A DNA stretch of 10,404 bases from DRGV01 sp018903055 [NCBI: bacterium] (GTDB lineage: Bacteria > UBP18 > UBA7526), in the NCBI GenBank assembly GCA_018903055.1, contig JAHIPW010000025.1, positions 1 through 10,404 on the forward strand, given 5' to 3'. The notes beneath the pieces are model-generated. The model saw only the letters and a list, made by a program, of their open reading frames with translations. It had not been told where the DNA came from and ran no database searches. Within the stretch, counting starts at the first letter, position 1. Each line of letters starts with the position of its first letter. Position numbers and translations under genes: made by a program. Positions 5,668 to 10,404 of this stretch are shown here, piece after piece.

Positions 5668-6585
5668 TTCCTGCTTTTGGGCTGGCTTGCTCTTCCACCT
5701 ATTATGCATCCACCACCACTGGGAAGGATATTTTCTAACATATCTCTCAATGATCCGGGTAAGTCTTTGAGTATTGGTTATCAAATCTTCTTCTTTATTT
5801 TCAGTATTAACTAAAGGGACTTCAGGCTCTATGATTAACCGATGCCTCTTTCTTCCTTCTCTAATAATGTACATAGGAACCAGGGGAGCCCCGGTCCTCT
5901 GGGCAAAGATGACTGGGCCGGCAGGAGTGGAGGCGAGTCTTCCAAAGAAATCAACGAAGACTCCTTCCTTCCCGGCATTCTGATCGATGGGAATAATGAG
6001 AAGTTCTCCTTTTTTTAGGGAGGTTAAGGCTCTCTTGGCTACCAGGCTCTTCGGCTTAGGGGGAACGGTTCCTATATTTGAGCGGTCGCGCAGTTCCTGC
6101 ATGAGCCGAGATACTCTTTCATCCTTGGTGTCCTTGGCAATGACGCTCGCTGGATAGCCTTCGTTGGCTATCTTGCGCAAGAGAAGAGTGATATTTCCGA
6201 TATGGCCCATAATTCCAATCGCCCCTTTTCCTTTAGCTAAGGCCCTATCTAAGTTCTCCTTTCCCTCAATGGCCAAGAGATGGGCATACCTCTTTCCATA
6301 TTCCAATGCTCGAATCATCTCGAATCCGCTCTGAGCAATATGGCAATAGTTCTCCTTTATTATTCTCTTTAGTTCTCGAGGAGTTTTACCTTTCCCCAGA
6401 GCCATCTCGATATTCTTCAGACCTATCCCACGATGTTTCCGGTCAACATAATAAGCCAGGTGACCAATGCATCTCCCTCCCCAGAGGAGGAGATTAAGGG
6501 GGAGAAGCCTTATGGGAAGAAGGATGCCATATAAAACAATTCCTCCCAAGCTATGCCTGATCTTTTTTCTCAATCTTTTCAGCAC
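5626..6585 (-). CDS. LpxL/HtrB-family lipid A acyltransferase, third paralogue
   Basis: A 319-residue member of the LpxL/HtrB lysophospholipid-acyltransferase-like family, which adds secondary acyl chains to Kdo-lipid A. A hydrophobic N-terminal segment (about 14-40) should anchor it in the inner membrane. Then come IEGKENLDRALAKGKG, the catalytic-site region MGHIGN (His at 128), IPIDQN (about 198-203), VFVDFFG ending at 215, GPVIFAQRTGAPLVPMYIIRE, and the closing YPSQWWWMHNRWK (286-298). The position five after the His, normally Asp or Glu, is Thr133. GTG 6585 is taken as start because GGAGGAG lies six bases upstream; the frame is open to a GTG at 6612 without a better site. It overlaps the second paralogue by 35 nt and is likely coupled to it. 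The C-terminal tail is repeat-encoded. Confidence 0.88.
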   Translation of the reverse strand: MLKRLRKKIRHSLGGIVLYGILLPIRLLPLNLLLWGGRCIGHLAYYVDRKHRGIGLKNIEMALGKGKTPRELKRIIKENYCHIAQSGFEMIRALEYGKRYAHLLAIEGKENLDRALAKGKGAIGIMGHIGNITLLLRKIANEGYPASVIAKDTKDERVSRLMQELRDRSNIGTVPPKPKSLVAKRALTSLKKGELLIIPIDQNAGKEGVFVDFFGRLASTPAGPVIFAQRTGAPLVPMYIIREGRKRHRLIIEPEVPLVNTENKEEDLITNTQRLTRIIERYVRKYPSQWWWMHNRWKSKPAQKQENEKMGKWESGKKN

Positions 6586-7522
6586 GGATCTCCTCCAACT
6601 TACGCAGGGCACCCCGCCATCTCCTATAGATCCAGAAATATTGGGTAGGATACTTTCTCACATAATCCTCAATAATGTCGGTAAACTTCTGGGTATTGAT
6701 CAAGATATCCTTCTCCTTATTCCCGGTTAGTTCTAACTCTACTGGTGGATCGATGACTATAGTATATCCCTGGTTCCCTTTCTTTCGTACAATAAACATA
6801 GGAAGGAGGGTGGCACCACTCCTCTTTGCCAGGGTAACTGTCCCGGGGGCAGAGGCCGCTGGCTGACCGAAGAAATCTACCCAGACAGCTCCCTTATCCT
6901 CAAAGAAGTTCCTATCCTGCTGAAGATAGAGGATTTTATTCTCCCTCAGCCATCTTAAGGATTTCCTTACTGCTCGATGGGCGGGCAGGGCAGGAATGGA
7001 ATGGAATTTCAGTCTTCTCTGCATATCCTTAATGAGTCGGGCTACTTTCTTATCCCGAACTTCTCTATAGAGAACACCCAGAGGATAACCTTCCTTGACT
7101 AATTTAGTACCCATGAGCATGAAGTTCCCTAAGTGGCCACTAATGGTCATCACTCCCTTACCCTTGGCTAAGGCTCTGTCCAGATTCTCCTTTCCCTCTA
7201 TGATGAACATGCCATCAATGGTTTCTTGCGAAAGGCGATAACAGCGGAGCACCTCTACGCCGTACCTGGTTAAGTTATGGTAGACCCCTTTAGCAATCCT
7301 CTTTAATTCCTCTTGAGACTTCTTTTTTCCGAAGGCGAGGTTTAGGTTTTTAAAGACCGTCTTATGGTAGAGCCTGATGAGCCAGGCAAATCTGGCCATT
7401 CCCCGGGCAAAAGAATAGGCCATCCTCCAGGACATAGCGTTTATCAGCCAGATGGTAAACCTTAAAAGTACTCTATAGACTATCCAGTACTTCCATTCTC
7501 TCTTAATAAGCCGTCTTCTCAT
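6551..7522 (-). CDS. LpxL/HtrB-family lipid A acyltransferase, second paralogue
   Basis: A 323-residue paralogue of the genes on either side, with a basic N-terminus and a hydrophobic anchor (about 12-50). The shared block IEGKENLDRALAKGKG (108-123) is identical to that of the third paralogue at protein level, while the codons have diverged. The active-site region is ISGHLGNFMLMG with His130; the residue five later is Met135 where the family has Asp or Glu. QQDRN (201-205), WVDFFGQPAASAPGTVTLAKRSGA (214-237), a conserved VELELTGNKEKDI block and YPTQYFWIYRRWR (291-303) follow. ATG 7522 has AAGGA six bases upstream. A 252-bp repeat region separates it from the first paralogue. The membership is clear; the acyl chain and position are unknown. 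Confidence 0.9.
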   Translation of the reverse strand: MRRRLIKREWKYWIVYRVLLRFTIWLINAMSWRMAYSFARGMARFAWLIRLYHKTVFKNLNLAFGKKKSQEELKRIAKGVYHNLTRYGVEVLRCYRLSQETIDGMFIIEGKENLDRALAKGKGVMTISGHLGNFMLMGTKLVKEGYPLGVLYREVRDKKVARLIKDMQRRLKFHSIPALPAHRAVRKSLRWLRENKILYLQQDRNFFEDKGAVWVDFFGQPAASAPGTVTLAKRSGATLLPMFIVRKKGNQGYTIVIDPPVELELTGNKEKDILINTQKFTDIIEDYVRKYPTQYFWIYRRWRGALRKLEEIRAEKIEKKDQA

Positions 7523-7560
7523 CTAACATCCTTCAGGGGTTAGGGGGAAAACATCTAAAG

Positions 7561-7610
7561 GTTACTAGCAGTTACTAATGGTTACTAAACAGTTACTACC
7601 AGTTACCAAA
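7561..7610. repeat. Decamer array (gttacta type), five units
   Basis: Units of 10 bp, one of 11, each begin gttact or gttacc and run through 7561-7610. They lie about 40 bases ahead of the second acyltransferase. The core is close to that of the arrays at 5451-5500 and 3161-3188. Confidence 0.85.
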
Positions 7611-7647
7611 GATTAATATAAGTAAGCTTTTCGCTAATGCTCAAGAA

Positions 7648-7764
7648 CCTTGTTACTCACTTTGCTCGTAATAAGGGGGCCTCGGCCTTCAGTGAAAAAA
7701 CTTGTTTCTTCGTTACGCTCAGAAATAAGAGCAACTGTTCGTAACAGTCCGGCTTTAGACGGAC
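7648..7764. repeat. Cluster of four short hairpins in the gap
   Basis: Hairpin 1 has arms CCTTGTTAC (7648-7656) and GTAATAAGG (7668-7676) with 11-nt loop tcactttgctc. Hairpin 2 has arms CTTGTTTCT (7701-7709) and AGAAATAAG (7721-7729) with 11-nt loop tcgttacgctc. Hairpin 3 is CTGTT-CGT-AACAG (7735-7747). Hairpin 4 is GTCCG (7747-7751) with CGGAC (7760-7764). The first two share loop length, loop pattern and the position of a G-T pair, although the stems differ. No T-run follows, so they are not obvious terminators. Confidence 0.75.
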
Positions 7765-7774
7765 GTAGTAACCG

Positions 7775-8704
7775 TTATTCTTCCTGCTCCCCCTGTTTTG
7801 GTGGTTGGGTTTTCCAACGTCGATAGGTCCAGAGCCACTGCTCAGGATATTTCTTTACATAGGATTCAATAATCTTAGTAAACTTAGCACTATTTACCAA
7901 AATATCTTTTTCTTTGTTGCCGGTTACTTCTAATTCCACTGGAGGTCCAAAGATAATTCTATGTTTACTAGTCATCTCTCTAACAACGAACATAGGCAGG
8001 ACAGTAGCTCCAGTTCTCTTGGCCAATACTACCGGTCCAATGGGGGTTGCTGCTGAATAACCAAAGAAGTCGACAAAGACCCCTTGAGGAGAATTACGGT
8101 CTGCCTGTATGCAGAGAACTTTATTCTCTCTTAGCCATTTTAGGGATTTACGAACTGAAGCATGAGAAGGGGAAGTGGGTATAAGGCTAATTCCTAAGTG
8201 GTGTCCGATATCGAAAAAGAGTTTTACAACTCTCGCCTCATTTGTTCCATAAATGAAAGAGGCGCAGGGATAACCTTCCTGAACCAATTTAGCGCCCATC
8301 AAAGGAAAATTACCTAAATGGGCAGAGAGCCCAATCACCCCTTTTCCTCGAGCCAGAGCAGCATCTAAATATTCTCTTCCCTGGATAGTAAATATTTTAT
8401 CGATCTCTGTCTGGGTGAATTTAAAGGTGCGTAATAGCTCACAAATGTTTTTAGCAATATTGCGGTAGGCTTCCCGAGCAATGGCTCTAATTTCCTGGGG
8501 GTCTTTCTCTCTTCCGAAAGCGCGATTAAGGTTATTAAAGACTATTTGACGTCTAACCCTCAGTATCCAAGCCAACCCAGCCAGACTATTTGCCAGGCTA
8601 TACATTATCTTTAAGGGTAAAATATTTATCAGGGCAATAGCTATCTTAAGCACTACCCATCCTACATTATGTTTGATCCATCTTTTCACCTTTTTCACTC
8701 CCAT
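7775..8704 (-). CDS. LpxL/HtrB-family lipid A acyltransferase, first paralogue
   Basis: A 309-residue LpxL/HtrB-family protein translated directly after waaA. Its ATG at 8704 overlaps the waaA stop by 10 nt and has AGGAAA upstream, so coupling with Kdo transfer is likely. LpxL enzymes use Kdo-lipid A as acceptor, which suits this order. An N-terminal hydrophobic anchor (about 14-50) is followed by FNNLNRAFG, the block RGKGVIGLSAHLGNFPLMG with His129, QADRN (200-204), VFVDFFG (209-215), GPVVLAKRTGATVLPMFVVRE (223-243) and YPEQWLWTYRRWK (286-298). The residue five after the His is Pro134 rather than Asp or Glu. The gene is the most divergent of the three in the block before the active site. Confidence 0.9.
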   Translation of the reverse strand: MGVKKVKRWIKHNVGWVVLKIAIALINILPLKIMYSLANSLAGLAWILRVRRQIVFNNLNRAFGREKDPQEIRAIAREAYRNIAKNICELLRTFKFTQTEIDKIFTIQGREYLDAALARGKGVIGLSAHLGNFPLMGAKLVQEGYPCASFIYGTNEARVVKLFFDIGHHLGISLIPTSPSHASVRKSLKWLRENKVLCIQADRNSPQGVFVDFFGYSAATPIGPVVLAKRTGATVLPMFVVREMTSKHRIIFGPPVELEVTGNKEKDILVNSAKFTKIIESYVKKYPEQWLWTYRRWKTQPPKQGEQEE

Positions 8705-9972
8705 AATTTTCCTATCAGTTCCACTGTTCTTTCTGAGGCCCCCTGATGCCTCTTAACAATTTCTTGAGCTCTTTTTCCTGTCTTCTCTCTTTTTTCAGGG
8801 TTTTTTAAGAGGTCTAAAATATTTTTTAATAGTTCTTCTCTATCCCTGGCCTGGATTCCTCCTTTTCCTTCTATAAGTAATCGAGCACTCTCCACGAAGT
8901 TATGCATATAGGGCCCGAAGAGAGGCGCCTTGCCTAAGGCAGCCGGCTCCAAGATATTGTGCCCCCCAACAGGAACCAAGCTCCCTCCCACAAAGACTAC
9001 TGTTGCCAAAGAGTAAACCTTTGCTAATTCACCGATAGTATCGATGAGAATAATCGGTGATCGGTGATCGGTGATCGGTGATCGGTGATTAGTGATCTGG
9101 GAGCGGCGGATACAAGAGAGATTTTTATTTTTAATTAAGGACTCAACTTCTGGGATGCGTTCTGGGTGGCGGGGAGTAAGAATGAGTCTTAGGTTTGGGT
9201 ATTCTTCCCTTGCCTTCTGATAAATATCTAAGATAATCTCTTCTTCCCCGGGATGAGTACTTCCGGCAACCAGAACCAGATCTTTTGAAGAAATCTTCAG
9301 TTCTTCAGCCAACCTTTCCCTATCTGAAACTTCAGTCTGCAGTCCATCGAACTTGACATTACCCGTAACATGGACTCTTTCTTTTGGGGCCCCTAAAGAG
9401 ATGATTCGCTCCTCATCCAATTTAGACTGCATACAGAATAGATCGATGTTAAAGAGTACTTTCTTTAAAAAGGGCTTTATTATTTTATAGCCCTTAAAAG
9501 AGCTGGGTGAGATTCTACCATTAACTACTGCCAGAGGAATTTTTCTTTTCTTTGTCTCTCTTATAAAATTGGGCCAAAGCTCGGTCTCAACCATAATGAA
9601 GAGTTTGGGCTGGATGATTTTTAAAACTTTATTTACAATCCATTTAAAGTCTAAGGGGAAGTAGATAATTTCCTTGGGATCGGAGATTGCCTTCCTGGCC
9701 ATATCCTGGCCGGTATCCGTTACGGTAGAAATTAAAAAACTATACTTCGGAAATCTCTTTCTTATAGCATCTATTACAGGAGAGGCAGCGATTACTTCTC
9801 CTACGCTCACTGCATGAACCCAGATGATATCTTTATCTTTTAACTTCGGGATAAACCCCAGACGCTGCTTCAGTCCCTTCTTATACTTTCCTTTAGTAAT
9901 CATTCTAAAAAGGAAATAGGGAGTGGAGAAGAGTAAGAATAAAAATAGTAACATACTGTAGATAGGATACAT
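8695..9972 (-). CDS. waaA: 3-deoxy-D-manno-octulosonic acid (Kdo) transferase
   Basis: A 425-residue GT30 enzyme that transfers Kdo from CMP-Kdo to lipid IVA at the inner membrane. An N-terminal transmembrane segment (about 3-23) precedes RLGF. HAVSVGEV is at 53-60, with the catalytic Glu at 59. ISTVTDTG (81-88), ETELWPN (129-135), GNVKFD (204-209), AGSTHPGEE (236-244), LTPRHPER (265-272) and the CMP-Kdo-site block GGSLVPVGGHNILEP (329-343) follow, all as expected. The start is set at ATG 9972, which has AAAGG five bases upstream; the frame extends to a TTG at 9993 that lacks a ribosome site. Residues 293-306, ITNHRSPITDHRSP, are encoded by a heptamer array lying between the LTPRHPER and DTIGEL segments. 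Whether one or two Kdo residues are added cannot be told. Confidence 0.95.
   Translation of the reverse strand: MYPIYSMLLFLFLLFSTPYFLFRMITKGKYKKGLKQRLGFIPKLKDKDIIWVHAVSVGEVIAASPVIDAIRKRFPKYSFLISTVTDTGQDMARKAISDPKEIIYFPLDFKWIVNKVLKIIQPKLFIMVETELWPNFIRETKKRKIPLAVVNGRISPSSFKGYKIIKPFLKKVLFNIDLFCMQSKLDEERIISLGAPKERVHVTGNVKFDGLQTEVSDRERLAEELKISSKDLVLVAGSTHPGEEEIILDIYQKAREEYPNLRLILTPRHPERIPEVESLIKNKNLSCIRRSQITNHRSPITDHRSPIILIDTIGELAKVYSLATVVFVGGSLVPVGGHNILEPAALGKAPLFGPYMHNFVESARLLIEGKGGIQARDREELLKNILDLLKNPEKREKTGKRAQEIVKRHQGASERTVELIGKLWE
9054..9095. repeat. In-frame heptamer array (tcggtga) inside waaA
   Basis: Five perfect tandem copies of tcggtga (9054-9088) and one variant, ttagtga (9089-9095), add up to 42 bp, exactly 14 codons. 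They encode the heptad-repeat peptide ITNHRSP-ITDHRSP. Because the unit is 7 bp, gain or loss of one copy would shift the reading frame. Confidence 0.93.
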
Positions 9973-9997
9973 TTTTACCTTTAAGTTAGTCAATAAA

Positions 9998-10037
9998 GGT
10001 TATCCGGTAACCAGGTGATCGGGGACTAGGACATCAG
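9998..10037. repeat. Degenerate octamer array ahead of waaA
   Basis: Five 8-bp units can be laid out across 9998-10037: ggttatcc, ggtaacca, ggtgatcg, gggactag, gacatcag. The array shares words (ggttatc, caggtgatc, gggact) with the reverse complement of the array at 10240-10303. The two bracket the gap in inverted orientation. It begins 26 bases upstream of the waaA ATG. Confidence 0.6.
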
Positions 10038-10067
10038 GAAATTTGTTTAAATCCGAAGCTCGAAACC

Positions 10068-10130
10068 CAGCACCAGAGCAGAGCTCGGTGCTGGACCAGT
10101 CCCGCACCGAAACGAAGTTTCTGGTGCGGG
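10068..10130. repeat. Twin bulged hairpins
   Basis: Hairpin 1 has outer stem CAGCACC (10068-10074) with GGTGCTG (10087-10093), one bulged A, inner stem GAGC with GCTC, and triloop AGA. Hairpin 2 has outer stem CCCGCACC (10101-10108) with GGTGCGGG (10123-10130), inner stem GAAAC with GTTTC, triloop GAA, and one bulged T. Both share the GCACC/GGTGC core and the same architecture, and cgaaaccc words flank the pair. The GC-rich composition differs from the surrounding DNA. In the 331-bp gap 9973-10303 I see no credible gene, only these hairpins and short arrays. Confidence 0.85.
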
Positions 10131-10207
10131 GTCCGAAACCCGAAAAAATGACCCAATTTCCCAATGTTTAAATTTAGTCATCGAGGCATTTAGACATTTG
10201 TTCGTCA

Positions 10208-10303
10208 TTCTGGTTTCTGGTTTTGTCATTATTTTTGCTCTTCCGGATCTCCGGATCACCTGATCACCCAGTCCCGGATAGCCTGATAACCTGATATCCT
10301 ACT
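10208..10303. repeat. Heptamer then octamer arrays abutting a stop codon
   Basis: Two ttctggt units (10208-10221) with a variant are followed, after a T-rich stretch, by eight degenerate 8-bp units from 10240 to 10303 (cttccgga, tctccgga, tcacctga and so on to atcctact). The octamer array ends exactly where the stop codon of the right-edge gene begins (10304). Confidence 0.65.
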
Positions 10304-10404
10304 TTAGGCAAAGTAACCGTCTGCTTCCTCTGTAAGCCTGTTTAGGACTTTTTCTATTTCTTCGGTCTTTTCTTTTATTATCTTTTGTGATGCTTTAGGC
10401 GGAA
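10304..10404 (-). CDS. Unrecognised protein, C-terminal end only
   Basis: One minus-strand frame is open from the right edge to a TAA at 10306-10304, giving about 33 residues. The other two minus-strand frames stop early. The peptide is charged and helical in character (Lys/Glu-rich, with TEEIEKVLNRLTEEADGYFA at the end), consistent with a real protein end. It is too short to assign a family. Its position upstream of waaA suggests another envelope gene, but nothing in the visible residues proves that. Confidence 0.55.
   Translation of the reverse strand, partial: PPKASQKIIKEKTEEIEKVLNRLTEEADGYFA

Noticed and set aside
5538-5750. A 70-codon minus-strand open frame over the third acyltransferase 3' end
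   Set aside because: It overlaps the real gene in another frame and then reads through the palindrome and arrays.
9054-9095. Repeats considered as a CRISPR array
   Set aside because: The units are 7 bp and contiguous, with no spacers and no cas genes in the window. The same holds for all other arrays here.
9970-9993. TTG at 9993 as the waaA start
   Set aside because: No Shine-Dalgarno sequence precedes it, while ATG 9972 has AAAGG at ideal spacing and gives the usual short N-terminus before the membrane segment.
10047-10259. A 70-codon minus-strand open frame upstream of waaA
   Set aside because: It is built entirely from the twin hairpins and short tandem units. It has no ribosome site, and its composition follows the repeats. 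I read it as a by-product of repeat DNA.
1-10404. tRNA, rRNA and riboswitch genes
   Set aside because: I saw no cloverleaf, rRNA-like stretch or known aptamer pattern on either strand. This was judged by eye only; a covariance-model scan would settle it.

Overview
The window is a single long minus-strand cluster for lipid A and inner-core lipopolysaccharide (LPS) assembly. The organism is therefore a diderm (Gram-negative-type) bacterium with Kdo- and heptose-containing LPS. The DNA looks moderately AT-rich and the proteins are rich in Lys, Ile and Glu. The gene order, the three tandem acyltransferases and the dense short tandem repeats in the gaps suggest an uncultivated candidate-phylum bacterium, perhaps of the Omnitrophota type. 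That taxonomic guess is inference only and weak.

In transcription order (right to left) the layout is: the 3' end of an unrecognised gene (10404-10304); a 331-bp repeat- and hairpin-filled gap; waaA, Kdo transferase (9972-8695); three LpxL/HtrB-family lipid A acyltransferase paralogues (8704-7775, 7522-6551, 6585-5626); lpxK, lipid A 4'-kinase (5427-4333); waaF, heptosyltransferase II (4211-3180); a WaaE/KdtX-type family 2 glycosyltransferase (2913-2176); a NodB-type polysaccharide deacetylase (2053-1361); a WaaQ-like family 9 heptosyltransferase (1249-143); and the 5' end of a probable Kdo/LPS kinase (164 to beyond position 1). Three junctions overlap (waaA/first acyltransferase, second/third acyltransferase, WaaQ-like/kinase), which supports translation from shared transcripts. 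The other genes are separated by gaps of about 110-330 bp.

The genes fit one pathway. LpxK adds the 4'-phosphate, WaaA adds Kdo, the LpxL-type enzymes add secondary acyl chains, the two family 9 transferases add heptoses, the family 2 transferase probably adds a hexose, and the kinase and deacetylase would modify the core sugars.

The most unusual content is not in the genes. Nearly every gap holds short direct tandem arrays with a period of 7, 8 or 10 bp, and the unit sequence differs from gap to gap. Similar arrays also lie inside coding sequence: a 7-bp array in waaA, a 7-bp array in lpxK, an 8-bp array forming the C-terminal tail of the third acyltransferase, and a 7-bp array containing the waaF stop codon. 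A second class of element is a short hairpin with a variable stem and a similar 11-nt loop. All three acyltransferase paralogues also lack the acidic residue of the family's HX4(D/E) catalytic motif.
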